Assembly (NCBI GenBank): GCA_949291545.1
Contig: CASEWB010000011.1
Span: forward strand, 1 to 64,000
Direction: 5' to 3'
DNA length: 64,000 nucleotides
Origin: an uncultured bacterium
GTDB lineage: Bacteria > Elusimicrobiota > Elusimicrobia > Elusimicrobiales > Elusimicrobiaceae
The position numbers and the translations under genes are program-made. Shown piece by piece: positions 9,644 to 17,772 of the stretch. How positions within the stretch are numbered: the stretch's first letter is position 1; the number at the start of each line of letters is the position of its first letter. The notes under the pieces are model-generated. The model was not told where the DNA came from. It did no database searches and worked only from the letters and a program-made list of their open reading frames with translations.

Positions 9644-10387
9644 CTATGCTTGATGTTCTTTAGAATACTTTTCGGCGGCTTCTAAATCGGCCGCGGTGTC
9701 AATGGCGGGGCCCGTCGGGTGGGTTTCCACGCACTTGATGGTTAATCCTTCTTCCAGCGCGCGCAGCTGTTCCAAGCGTTCCAGTTGCTCCAGCGGGCTG
9801 GGAGGGAGGGATACAAAGCGTTTGAGCGCTTCGCGGCGGTAGCCGTAAATGCCGCAGTGCTGCCAATAGGGGGCTTTTTTGTTTTCTTCGGTCAGCTCCC
9901 GTTTGTAGGGCACGCGCGAGCGCGAAAAATAAAGCGCGCGGCCGTCTTTGGCAATCACCGCTTTGACGCAGTTGGGATTGTCTATCTTGGTGTCGTCTAG
10001 CGTGGCGAATACGGCGGTGGAAATATCGCACGACGGGTCGCTTTTAAGCAAATTGGCCACGGCGGAAACGGTTTCCGTAGAAATAAACGGTTCGTCCCCC
10101 TGGACGTTGATAATGTATTCTTCCGGGCGGTTTTGGGCCGCTTCAAAAATGCGGTCCGTGCCGCTTTGGCAGGCTTCGCTGGTCAGCACGGCTTTGGCGC
10201 CGAACTTGGCCACGGCTTCCACCACCAAAGGCGATTCGGTGGCGATAATCACTTCGCCCAGGCCGGTGCGTTTGCACGCTTCGTACACATGTTGGATAAC
10301 GGGTTTTCCGTTTAAATCTTTCAAGATTTTACCCGGCAGGCGCGACGAACCGTAGCGTGCGGGAATGGCAATTAAAATATCACTCAC
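9644..10387 (-). CDS. kdsB: 3-deoxy-manno-octulosonate cytidylyltransferase
   Basis: Activates Kdo with CTP to CMP-Kdo for lipid A-core assembly. It has 247 residues, the usual length. The N-terminal nucleotide-binding motif IPARYGSSRLPGK and the internal NVQGDEPFI (metal/CTP site) are characteristic. It starts with GTG at 10387, and the GTGA overlaps the stop of hldE, so the two are translationally coupled. It is the last gene of the htrB-gmhB-lipoprotein-hldE-kdsB operon and is followed by a strong terminator. A neighbouring but separate unit encodes CTP synthase, which supplies its co-substrate. Confidence 0.96.
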   Translation of the reverse strand: MSDILIAIPARYGSSRLPGKILKDLNGKPVIQHVYEACKRTGLGEVIIATESPLVVEAVAKFGAKAVLTSEACQSGTDRIFEAAQNRPEEYIINVQGDEPFISTETVSAVANLLKSDPSCDISTAVFATLDDTKIDNPNCVKAVIAKDGRALYFSRSRVPYKRELTEENKKAPYWQHCGIYGYRREALKRFVSLPPSPLEQLERLEQLRALEEGLTIKCVETHPTGPAIDTAADLEAAEKYSKEHQA

Positions 10388-11373
10388 GGCAATACTCCTT
10401 CAATTTCTTCGCGGGTGGCGGTAGCGGTGCCGGATTTTTCTACTACGATTCCGGCCGCATAGTTGGAAAGCACCGCCGATTCTTGCAGCGTAGCGCCCGT
10501 GGAAAGCGCAAGCGTCAGTACGGAAATGACCGTATCGCCCGCGCCGGTGACGTCGTACACTTCGCGCGCCGTGGCCCGGACGGTGGTCGGCTTTTTGGAG
10601 CCTTTTTCAAACAGGCTCATACCGTCGGCGCCGCGCGTGATTAAAATAGAGTCGGCGTCCAGCATTTTCAAAATCTTATTCCCCAGGGTTTCAATGGCTT
10701 CCTCCCCGGATTTGGGGGATTCTCCCATTCCTTCCCAAGCTTCCTTGGTGTTGGGGGTCATACAGGTAATATTTTTGTATTTTTTAAAGTTATCGATTTT
10801 CGGGTCCACGCACACGGGAATTTTGTGCTTGCGGCAGGTTTCGATAATGGTTTGAATGTTGTGGTCGCTAAGCATGCCTTTGCCGTAGTCGGACAAAATA
10901 ACGCCTTTAGCGGTTTTTACGGCCAACTCAAAGCTCTTCATGCATAAGGTGGCTACGGAAGGAGAAATGGTTTTTTTGCTTTCGCGGTCAAAACGGACGA
11001 TTTGCTGCTGCTCGGCCATTACGCGGATTTTTTGGGTGGTGGGGCGGTCCGGGTCTTCGGCTACGCCGTAGATGTTGACGTTTTTCTCGCGCAGAAAGCC
11101 TTTTAGCATTTCTCCGCCCAAATCCTGCCCAACGACGGAAATCATCACCGGGCGCGCACCCAACGCGGCCAAGTTCACGGCTACGTTGCCCGCGCCGCCG
11201 GCCACGAAAAATTCTTTCTTTACGTCCACTACCGGCACCGGCGCTTCCGGCGAAATACGGCTGACCGTCCCTTTAATAAAATGGTCCAGCATAATATCGC
11301 CTACGACGATAATTTCCTGTCCTTCAAAATGTTTTAAAATTTCTTTCAAGCGTTTGGTTGGTATCGCGTGCAT
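10384..11373 (-). CDS. hldE: D-glycero-beta-D-manno-heptose-7-phosphate kinase (HldE kinase domain only)
   Basis: PfkB/ribokinase-fold sugar kinase that phosphorylates heptose 7-phosphate at C1 on the way to ADP-heptose for the LPS inner core. The 329 residues cover only the kinase half (RfaE1). The adenylyltransferase half found in E. coli HldE is absent and must be encoded elsewhere if the pathway is complete. Visible motifs are VVGDIMLDHFIKG near the N-terminus, VAGGAGNVAVNLAALGA, and the catalytic DVTGAGDTVIS near the C-terminus. The ATG is preceded by AGGAGA. It lies 35 nt after the DUF3108 lipoprotein gene and overlaps kdsB by 4 nt. gmhB, the next enzyme in the pathway, is in the same operon. 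Confidence 0.93.
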   Translation of the reverse strand: MHAIPTKRLKEILKHFEGQEIIVVGDIMLDHFIKGTVSRISPEAPVPVVDVKKEFFVAGGAGNVAVNLAALGARPVMISVVGQDLGGEMLKGFLREKNVNIYGVAEDPDRPTTQKIRVMAEQQQIVRFDRESKKTISPSVATLCMKSFELAVKTAKGVILSDYGKGMLSDHNIQTIIETCRKHKIPVCVDPKIDNFKKYKNITCMTPNTKEAWEGMGESPKSGEEAIETLGNKILKMLDADSILITRGADGMSLFEKGSKKPTTVRATAREVYDVTGAGDTVISVLTLALSTGATLQESAVLSNYAAGIVVEKSGTATATREEIEGVLP

Positions 11374-11408
11374 AAATTCTCCTGCTGTATTATTAAATCA
11401 TTATAGCT

Positions 11409-12629
11409 TTAATTGCGTTTGTATTCCAGTAGCTCGGCTGATACGCTGCCAATGAAAACTTCCGTTTTCATTTTGATAGGCATTTTGTATTCGTCGTCCG
11501 TCAGCCAAACTTTCAAGCTTTTGCCCTTGCTTACAAAAATTCCTTCGCCCCTAAACTGCGGCTCTACTACGATGCAATTAAATTTGCCCGCGTCAGTTTT
11601 GACGGTTTCCTTCCCCAGCACTTTGACTACCAGCGGGTATTGGCGTTCGCGGTTAATGATGTCAAACACGATGTCTTTGCCTATTTCCAGTTTTTGCGCG
11701 CGGACATAATAAAGCGACGAAAGCATATCCAGCACCTGCATCGAAAGCGGGCCGGAAATGACGCGCGGGGCTTCTTTCTTTTGGATTTCTCCGTAAAAAA
11801 GTTGGCGGGGGTAGTCGAAAATCAGCCATTCGTCGCGCTTGTAACTGCCTTCGCGCACGCTTTGCGTGTAGCCCAGCGAATAGAAGGTTTCGGCGTCAAT
11901 CCAGGAATAGTTTACATCGCGCACTTTAAAAAATGCATCTATGACGGCGGCGGAAAACGCCGTCGTTTGCAGCAAATAAGCCGCCCGGCCGTTCACCGTG
12001 GTCAAGCCGCGGTTTTTGATGTAGGCCGTGCCGGCTTTAATAAAAGAATAATAGACGCCATACTTCAGTTCTTCGCCGCTCCACGGTACGGAGGAGGCCG
12101 CCTGGACGGCCGGCTCGTAAGCCATAGGGCTCAAGCGGCGCCCGTCAAGCGGGATTAAATCTTCCCCTTCAAAAGAGGCTTTGTCCGCCTGCGGGGTTGG
12201 TAAAGTTTGGGCGGCACGCGCTTGTTTAACAAGCTGTTCAGCCCGGGTTGTTTCGTCCGCGGTGTCGGGCTGGGCGTCCAAATTAGTGCCGACGTCCTGC
12301 AGGAAAATGGTCACTTCCTCCGGGGCGGTTTCTTTTTTGGATTTTTTGGCGGCGGACTGTTGGGACTGGGCCGGCGTCTGGGGGGCGGCGGAAACTTCGC
12401 CCGAAGCGGATACCGGAGCGCCAGCGGAAGGCTGGGGAACGGGCGCAGGCGCCTCAAGCGCGGAGGGGGGAACGGACAAGGGGTCTTCTCCCGCCGGCGC
12501 AGAGGGGGCGTCGTCATAAGCCAGGGCGTCACGCACGGGGGGGAGTGGCGTTTGGGGGGCTGTGCGGTTCCCCGTGCAGGAGGCCGCCAACAAGCAACAC
12601 AGTAAAAGAAGCAAGCTTTTATTGGGCAT
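11409..12629 (-). CDS. DUF3108-like lipoprotein in the LPS operon
   Basis: A 406-residue exported protein. The start at 12629 is chosen because it gives a clean lipoprotein signal, MPNKSLLLLLCCLLAASC, with lipobox LAAS-C. The next ~150 residues are a Pro/Ala/Ser/Gln-rich low-complexity linker. The C-terminal ~240 residues resemble DUF3108: a predicted beta-rich domain with SGEELKYGVYYSFIKAGTAY, YSWIDAETFYSLGYTQ and VWLTDDEYKMPIKM. The domain name is recalled from family patterns, and no biochemical role is firmly assigned. The first 11 nt overlap the end of gmhB, so translation is coupled to LPS heptose synthesis. A role at the outer membrane or periplasm in LPS or envelope assembly is an inference from this context. 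Confidence 0.75.
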   Translation of the reverse strand: MPNKSLLLLLCCLLAASCTGNRTAPQTPLPPVRDALAYDDAPSAPAGEDPLSVPPSALEAPAPVPQPSAGAPVSASGEVSAAPQTPAQSQQSAAKKSKKETAPEEVTIFLQDVGTNLDAQPDTADETTRAEQLVKQARAAQTLPTPQADKASFEGEDLIPLDGRRLSPMAYEPAVQAASSVPWSGEELKYGVYYSFIKAGTAYIKNRGLTTVNGRAAYLLQTTAFSAAVIDAFFKVRDVNYSWIDAETFYSLGYTQSVREGSYKRDEWLIFDYPRQLFYGEIQKKEAPRVISGPLSMQVLDMLSSLYYVRAQKLEIGKDIVFDIINRERQYPLVVKVLGKETVKTDAGKFNCIVVEPQFRGEGIFVSKGKSLKVWLTDDEYKMPIKMKTEVFIGSVSAELLEYKRN

Positions 12630-13182
12630 AAGCGGCTCCGCAGTCTTTGGCAATAAAGCGCGCAGCATTAAGCAGGTTGGAGGCTATTTTATCCGGGTGT
12701 AAATCCGGGTATTTTTTAAGGTGGTTTTTGCCGTTGGCCGTGGTAACTAAAACGGTTTTAAAGCCAATGGCGCGGCCGAATTCTACATCGGCCTTTTTGT
12801 CGCCAATCATATAAGATTGGGCCGGGTCGATGTGGTATTTTCGGATTAACTGCAGGCCCAATTTGGGTTTGGGTTTGCGGCAGTCGCATTGTTGGTCGGG
12901 GGAGTGGGGACAGAAAACGATTTCTTCTATGACGGCGGGTTTTAACAGCTTTAGCATACGGGCGTGTACGGCGTTTACTTCTTTTTCGGTAAAATACCCG
13001 CGGCCAATGCCCGATTGATTGGACACGATAAAAAATTTAAATCCGCATTTTTGGAGCAATTTAAAAGCGGCTTTGGCGCTTTGGTAGGGGCGAACTTTGG
13101 CCGGATCGCTTAAATACGTGCCGGGCTTTTCGTGGATAATGGTGCCGTCCCGGTCCAAGAACACCGCTTTTAGCCCGCTCAT
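12619..13182 (-). CDS. gmhB: D-glycero-beta-D-manno-heptose-1,7-bisphosphate 7-phosphatase
   Basis: HAD-superfamily phosphatase that removes the C7 phosphate of heptose bisphosphate, the step after the HldE kinase. It has 187 residues, typical length. Motif I is VFLDRDGTI (nucleophile Asp), motif II is IVSNQSG, motif III/IV is MIGDKKADVEFG. The zinc-binding loop CPHSPDQQCDCRKPKP, which distinguishes GmhB from other HAD enzymes, is present. The ATG overlaps the htrB stop by 4 nt and the 3' end overlaps the lipoprotein start by 11 nt. Confidence 0.94.
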   Translation of the reverse strand: MSGLKAVFLDRDGTIIHEKPGTYLSDPAKVRPYQSAKAAFKLLQKCGFKFFIVSNQSGIGRGYFTEKEVNAVHARMLKLLKPAVIEEIVFCPHSPDQQCDCRKPKPKLGLQLIRKYHIDPAQSYMIGDKKADVEFGRAIGFKTVLVTTANGKNHLKKYPDLHPDKIASNLLNAARFIAKDCGAAYAQ

Positions 13183-14123
13183 ACCCGTTCCTCCGGGTGT
13201 TGTTTTAAATAGGCTTCGCCTTCGGCTTCACGTTTCCAGCGGTTGTGCGCCCACAGCCAAGAGGCCGGGTTGGCGCGGAGCCAGTCTTCGTAATATCCAA
13301 CTAATACTTTGGTAAATTTGCGGACGTTTTCCATACTAAAATCTTTGGGGGGGTACACTGGGTCCATTACTTCGGACATAATGGTTCCGTCTTTTTCTCT
13401 CCACACGCGCACCGGGAAAACCGGCACCTGCATTTTGATAGACAAAAGCGCCGTAATGGGGGAAAACGCCGCCATACGGCCCATAAACGGAAGCCACACT
13501 TCGCTCGAGCCGGCGTTTTGGTCAATCAAAATACCGAGCATTTTTTTCTTTTTCAGCCAGCGCATACAGGCAAAAAAAGGCTTGTCTTCGTTGTTGCTGT
13601 AGAAGGTGCGGCCGGTAAAAATATTGCGCAGGCGGTTGGTTTCTTCGTCCACATACGGGTTGTCCACGCGCTGGGCCAGCACGGCTTTGTCCACGCCGTA
13701 TACCGCACCCGCCAGGCCAAAAGCCTCCCAGTTGGTAAAGTGCCCTATATGGATAATGCCGCCCGTGTTGTTTTGGGCGTTTAGCATTTTTTCCGCCCCA
13801 ATAATGCGGCTGTGTTTTTTAAATTCTTCCGGGTTCATTTTGGTCAGTTTAATAAATTCCGCCAAAATGCCGCCCATATTGCGCCAGGATTCCAAGGCGA
13901 CGGCGCGGGCTTGTTCTTCGGTCATATCCGGGAAGGCGCGCCGAATGTCATACACCGAGCGGTTAAAGCGCTTTTTCATAATAAAACGCACGGCGCCGGT
14001 GGCTTTGCGCCCCAGCCAAACAGCCGTTCTATAAGGTAACAGGCCAAACAGCGCACAAAATGTTTTGAGCGCCGCGTATTGGATAAAATGCAACGGAGTT
14101 TTCTTAAAACGGTCTTTTGCCAT
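13179..14123 (-). CDS. Lipid A late acyltransferase (HtrB/LpxL/LpxM family)
   Basis: Inner-membrane enzyme that adds a secondary acyl chain to lipid A precursors. It has 314 residues. The catalytic HX4E motif is seen in IIHIGHFTNWEAFG, and later family blocks are IDQNAGSSEVWLPFMG and PVFPVRVWREKDG. The C-terminal part has WLWAHNRWKRE, matching the LpxL-type YxWxHxRWK pattern. LpxL versus LpxM cannot be decided by eye. It is the first gene of the minus-strand LPS operon. A TATAAT box (14132-14137) ends 8 nt before the ATG, with no Shine-Dalgarno, so the mRNA appears leaderless or nearly so. lpxK is divergently transcribed from the same intergenic region. Confidence 0.9.
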   Translation of the reverse strand: MAKDRFKKTPLHFIQYAALKTFCALFGLLPYRTAVWLGRKATGAVRFIMKKRFNRSVYDIRRAFPDMTEEQARAVALESWRNMGGILAEFIKLTKMNPEEFKKHSRIIGAEKMLNAQNNTGGIIHIGHFTNWEAFGLAGAVYGVDKAVLAQRVDNPYVDEETNRLRNIFTGRTFYSNNEDKPFFACMRWLKKKKMLGILIDQNAGSSEVWLPFMGRMAAFSPITALLSIKMQVPVFPVRVWREKDGTIMSEVMDPVYPPKDFSMENVRKFTKVLVGYYEDWLRANPASWLWAHNRWKREAEGEAYLKQHPEERV

Positions 14124-14219
14124 ATATACCCATTATAGCAAGTTTTCGCCCTAAAACCCGCCTGGTTTTGAAACCGCTCCGGAAATGGTAAAATATCTAA
14201 AACAGTTTTTGAGGAGTTT

Positions 14220-15323
14220 ATGGATTTATTACAGCTAAAAGAAGATTTACAACAGTCCGCCCTGGGGCGCGGCATTTTATTGGGCGCTTCTAAAGTGTAT
14301 GGTTTAGGAGCGTGGCTGAATAAAACTGCGTATGACAATGGGTGGAAGACGTCCAAAAGCGTCAATTCCCGGGTGGTATGCATTGGCAATATCACTGCCG
14401 GCGGCACCGGCAAGACGACGGCCGTTTTGCTGGCCGCCACCACACTGGCCAAAGAAGGCATCCGCGTGGCAATCGTTTCGCGCGGGTATAAACGGCAGCA
14501 AAAAGCGGACGGCCCCGTAGTGTTGTTTGACAACCCGGACGCCGATTGGCGTTTGGCCGGCGATGAACCTTTTATGATGAGCCGCGTGCTGAGCCAATAC
14601 AAAGTGCCGATTGTTATCAGCCCGGACCGGGCCGAAGCCGCCAATGAAGCTTTAAGACGCTTTAAAAGCCAGATTATTCTGTTGGACGACGGCTTACAGC
14701 ACCACCGCCTGCGCCGCGACGCGAATATCATTTTGGTGGACGCGAAAAATCCGTTTGGAAACAAGGAATTGTTGCCGTATGGAATTTTGCGCGAGCCTAT
14801 GACGGCTTTGAAAAGAGCGTCTTTGGTGGTGTTGACCCACTGCGACCAAGTGTCCGAACGACAGCTGGAGGATATCCGCGACGAAGTGCGTTTGTACAAC
14901 GATACGGTGGAAATTTTGGAAAGTATCCACGAACCGGAATATTATTTCGACATTTGCAAAAGCCAAAAAGTGGATTTGGGCGCGCTGAAAGGCCCGGCGG
15001 CGTGTTTCTGTGCGCTGGGGCACCCCGAAACGTTCGAAAAAACCCTGGAAAATTTGGGGTTAGAACTCAAACAAAAATGGCGCTTCCCGGACCACCAGTA
15101 TTATACCGAGCAGAATTTGCGCACGTTTGAAGAAACGCGTGGGAATCTGCCGCTTATTACCACGTTTAAGGACTTTGTAAAATTTCCCGACAACTGGCGC
15201 GAGATTTTGACCAAAGACGTGTATGTCCTGTCGGTCAATTTAAAAATCCGCGGCGGCGAAAAGGAATTTAGCAAGTTTACGGACGTGCTGTATCCGAAAT
15301 TTTCCAAAATAAGAGGGAAATAA
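14220..15323 (+). CDS. lpxK: Tetraacyldisaccharide 4'-kinase
   Basis: Membrane-associated kinase that phosphorylates the 4' position of the lipid A disaccharide. It has 367 residues. The P-loop ITAGGTGKTTAVLLAA (near residue 60) and the downstream SRGY.R..., GDEP.M and LDDGLQHHRL motifs are specific for LpxK. It is the only plus-strand gene among the LPS genes, with a TAAAAT box at 14189-14194 and a GAGGAG ribosome-binding site. Together with htrB, kdsB, hldE and gmhB it shows that the organism makes lipid A with a Kdo/heptose core. An intrinsic terminator follows. Confidence 0.95.
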   Translation: MDLLQLKEDLQQSALGRGILLGASKVYGLGAWLNKTAYDNGWKTSKSVNSRVVCIGNITAGGTGKTTAVLLAATTLAKEGIRVAIVSRGYKRQQKADGPVVLFDNPDADWRLAGDEPFMMSRVLSQYKVPIVISPDRAEAANEALRRFKSQIILLDDGLQHHRLRRDANIILVDAKNPFGNKELLPYGILREPMTALKRASLVVLTHCDQVSERQLEDIRDEVRLYNDTVEILESIHEPEYYFDICKSQKVDLGALKGPAACFCALGHPETFEKTLENLGLELKQKWRFPDHQYYTEQNLRTFEETRGNLPLITTFKDFVKFPDNWREILTKDVYVLSVNLKIRGGEKEFSKFTDVLYPKFSKIRGK

Positions 15324-15343
15324 TTTCCATTTTGCCGAAACCC

Positions 15344-15370
15344 AATCCCCGGTGCAAACCGGGGATTTTT
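15344..15370 (+). terminator. Intrinsic terminator after lpxK
   Basis: An AATCCCCGG/CCGGGGATT stem is followed by T5. Confidence 0.85.
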
Positions 15371-15444
15371 ATGCCCGGCGGTGCGTCCTGCCGCGGGGGG
15401 GCGGCTCGGTGCCGCTGGGCTAGGGCGCGTCAGAGCGGAAAGCA

Positions 15445-15907
15445 CCGGCTCGGTGCCCCGGAAAGTCGCCCAAATCGCTGGTTTTATTTGTACTTTTTTG
15501 GGCGCAAAAAAGTACCAAAAAACGCCCGGCCCGGGGCCCCATAAAAATCACTTCCAAGCGGGAAATTTTATAACTCGCGCGGTTCCCGCGCTCAAACAAT
15601 AAAATTTCTTTTCCGCTTGGAAGGCTTTTTATAAACGGGGCAAAAGGGCCGGATGAACGGCCCCACGACACCAACAGCCACGACGATAGAAACGACCACG
15701 GCAAAAAGCGGAAACGGCTTGCTTTTTTGATAGCGCGGCAGGACGGAAACGGGGTGGCTGTCCTAATCGCGTTCACGGGCATAGAATTGGGAGCACCGGC
15801 TCGGTGCCCGGATACGGAAACGTACACGAGTTTTTTGTTCCCTATCGCGTTAGTGCCGTATTGGGCACCCCCTTTGGCCGAGGCCAAAAAGCCTGCTCCC
15901 GGCAAGG
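15445..15907 (+). repeat. Long direct repeat, copy 1 (non-coding, left of pilin gene)
   Basis: This ~463-bp block recurs in the same orientation at 16531-16983, mostly identical with small indels. Both copies begin CCGGCTCGGTGCC and end in CCCGGCAAGG. It contains a GTACTTTTTT/AAAAAAGTAC palindrome and a large imperfect hairpin at about 15551-15630 built from nested arms CTTCCAAGCGG/CCGCTTGGAAG, GAAATTTTAT/ATAAAATTTC and GCGCGG/CCGCGC. A 180-codon minus-strand frame is open here but broken by non-triplet indels in copy 2, so the repeat looks non-coding. No transposase or terminal target duplication is visible. Lengths and identity are judged by eye. Confidence 0.85.
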
Positions 15908-15917
15908 CCTTGACTCG

Positions 15918-15938
15918 TTTTTTTTTTTTTGATAAATT
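15918..15938 (+). promoter_or_regulatory. T13 tract plus GATAAATTTTG promoter element of a pilin gene
   Basis: Thirteen consecutive T residues (15918-15930) abut GATAAATTTTG. The TAAATT box (15933-15938) ends 6 nt before the ATG at 15945. The same arrangement with T12 precedes the pilin at 57 kb. The homopolymer occupies the spacer region of the promoter. Confidence 0.55.
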
Positions 15939-15944
15939 TTGGCT

Positions 15945-16433
15945 ATGGCAAAAATTTATCAAAAATCATTCCCGGTGAATAAAAACGCCGGATTTACGCT
16001 AATAGAGCTGTTGGTGGTCGTTTTAATCATTGGTATTCTGGCGGCGGTGGCTTTGCCTAAATACCAGGTGGCTGTAGATAAGACCAAATTTATGGAAATG
16101 TTGACCGGCTGCCGGAAATTAGCGCAAGCCATTGATGTTTATTATTTGGCCACAGGAGAATATCCAAAATACTGGACTGACTTAGACATCACCTTATCCG
16201 GCTGCCAGGCAAGCACGACTCACTGGTCAGATTTGTATTGCAAAAATTTTTCTATAGACTTAAACCCTACTACTTTTAATGCCGCCGATGTAGATTACAG
16301 AGTGATACGAACGGGCAAATTATTTAATTGCGTCTACACATTTGAAACCAAAAAATTAGTTTGTACAGGCGCAGATCCGCGCGGAAAAGCTGTTATGAGA
16401 AGTATGTGCGGGGCAGTTTCTTGCACTTTATGA
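15945..16433 (+). CDS. Type IV pilin-like protein between long direct repeats
   Basis: Prepilin of 162 residues. The 16-residue leader MAKIYQKSFPVNKNAG precedes FTLIELLVVVLIIGILAAVA, giving cleavage after Gly16 with Glu at mature position 5. The body is a short pilin fold with about eight cysteines, ending CGAVSCTL. Start choice: ATG 15945 lies 6 nt after a TAAATT box, matching the leaderless pattern of other genes here. A GTG just before NKNAG would give the short leader common in this genome and is an alternative. The gene sits between two copies of a ~460-bp repeat and its GC is lower than the repeats. It is an orphan pilin without assembly genes nearby. Confidence 0.87.
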   Translation: MAKIYQKSFPVNKNAGFTLIELLVVVLIIGILAAVALPKYQVAVDKTKFMEMLTGCRKLAQAIDVYYLATGEYPKYWTDLDITLSGCQASTTHWSDLYCKNFSIDLNPTTFNAADVDYRVIRTGKLFNCVYTFETKKLVCTGADPRGKAVMRSMCGAVSCTL

Positions 16434-16530
16434 GAAAATACTTTTCGCTTTCCTCTTGCTAAAAACCCTTGCAACCGGTTGTTTCCGTCCCCAGGTTGTC
16501 CTATGCCCGGCCCGAGGCAGCGTTCCTACT

Positions 16531-16983
16531 CCGGCTCGGTGCCCTGGGAAGTCACCTAAATCGCTGGTTTTATTTGTACTTTTTTGGGCGCAAAAAAATA
16601 CCAAAAAACGCCCGGCCCGGGGCCCCATAAAAATCACTTCCAAGCGGGAAATTTTATAACTCGCGCGGTTTCCGCGCTCAAACAATAAAATTTCTTTTCC
16701 GCTTGGAAGGCTTTTTATAGGCGGGGCAAAAGGGCCGGATAAACAGCCACGGCACCAACAGCCACGGCAATAGAAATGGCAACAGCAAAAAGCGGAAATG
16801 GCTTGCTTTTTTGATAGCGCGACCTATCGGAACAGGGGGCAGTAGTCGCGTGGGCGGGCATAGAATTGGGAGCCCAGGCACGGTGCCCGGATACGGAAAC
16901 GTACACGAGTTTTCTTCCCTGTCGCGTTATGCCGTATTGGGCACCCCCTTTGGCCGAGGCCAAAAAGCCTGCCCCCGGCAAGG
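16531..16983 (+). repeat. Long direct repeat, copy 2 (non-coding, right of pilin gene)
   Basis: Second copy of the block described at 15445-15907, same orientation, about 453 bp, starting about 1,086 bp after copy 1. The nested hairpin recurs at about 16636-16713. Differences include single substitutions and several short indels in the middle. Together the copies bracket the pilin gene and could recombine to delete or duplicate it. The 97 bases between the pilin stop and this copy hold no recognisable gene. Confidence 0.85.
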
Positions 16984-16998
16984 AGGTCCTGGCAGGCC

Positions 16999-17769
16999 TC
17001 AGCGGTGTTTCCAAAGGGTGTAGCGTACGGCCAGCGGTTGCATGGCGGGGAACAACACTTTCAGCAGGCGGCGCTTGCCCGTGCGTTTGTTGAGGCCGCG
17101 GCGGGGGGTAAGCAGCGGCGCCGTAAATCCGTCCGGCAGCAGGGCGGCGGCTTGTTTGGAGTCAAACTGTTCGGCCGGCCAAAAGGCAAACCCCTCGGGT
17201 TTGATACCCAGCTGGGTTTTTAAGCGGAACAAACTTTCCTGCACCGATACGGCGGCGTCTTCTGCTGGCAGAAGCGTTACGTCCTGCCCGCCCAGCGCCA
17301 GGGCTCCTACTGAAACCAGCCCGCTTTTGTGCAGCGTTTTTAATTCTTTTTCCGTCAACAAATTTTGCCAAGGTTCTTCGTGCGGGTCCTGCCAGGCGTT
17401 GTAGGTGCCGGCCAGGTCAGGGGAAATAAATACCGCCGCCTGCATTTGGTGTTTTTCTAACAGTGGAAAAATATCCGTGACAAAGGATTGATACCCGCCG
17501 ATAAATGCCAGCAAAACCGGTTTTTGGGGTAATTTCCCTTCGGAAAGTTTTTGCAGCGAAACTGTGGTAAATCCGTATTTATGCAACCGCAAAAGCGTTT
17601 TTTCAAACGCTTTTGGGGAAATCCATTCGCGGGTTAAACGGGAATGTTTGGGGGCACAACCTACTTTTTGATAGGCCAATACAAACAGGGCGTGCGGCCG
17701 GCGGCGCAGGAAAAAATACCCACACAGAACGGCCGCCAATGCAGCGGCTGAAATAGATAGATAAATCAT
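16999..17769 (-). CDS. Degenerate polysaccharide deacetylase paralogue (probable pseudoenzyme)
   Basis: A 256-residue protein with an N-terminal membrane anchor (about residues 2-20) followed by a domain that aligns with the deacetylase encoded just upstream. The NodB metal site is lost. TFDDGY becomes AFIGGY (I90, G91 in place of the two Asp), and the HSLSH motif becomes LALGG (L157, G161 in place of the two His). The fold-forming surroundings (GFTTVSL, FPLLEKH, AAVFIS, SGLVSVG) are kept and the frame is intact over its full length, which argues for a retained non-catalytic role, such as glycan binding, rather than random decay. It starts 4 nt after the stop of its active paralogue and is the last gene of the three-gene operon. 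Confidence 0.75.
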   Translation of the reverse strand: MIYLSISAAALAAVLCGYFFLRRRPHALFVLAYQKVGCAPKHSRLTREWISPKAFEKTLLRLHKYGFTTVSLQKLSEGKLPQKPVLLAFIGGYQSFVTDIFPLLEKHQMQAAVFISPDLAGTYNAWQDPHEEPWQNLLTEKELKTLHKSGLVSVGALALGGQDVTLLPAEDAAVSVQESLFRLKTQLGIKPEGFAFWPAEQFDSKQAAALLPDGFTAPLLTPRRGLNKRTGKRRLLKVLFPAMQPLAVRYTLWKHR

Positions 17770-17772
17770 AAC

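Noticed and set aside
15420-15962. A 180-codon minus-strand frame covering repeat copy 1
   Set aside because: The second repeat copy carries indels that are not multiples of three and breaks the frame, so there is no coding constraint.
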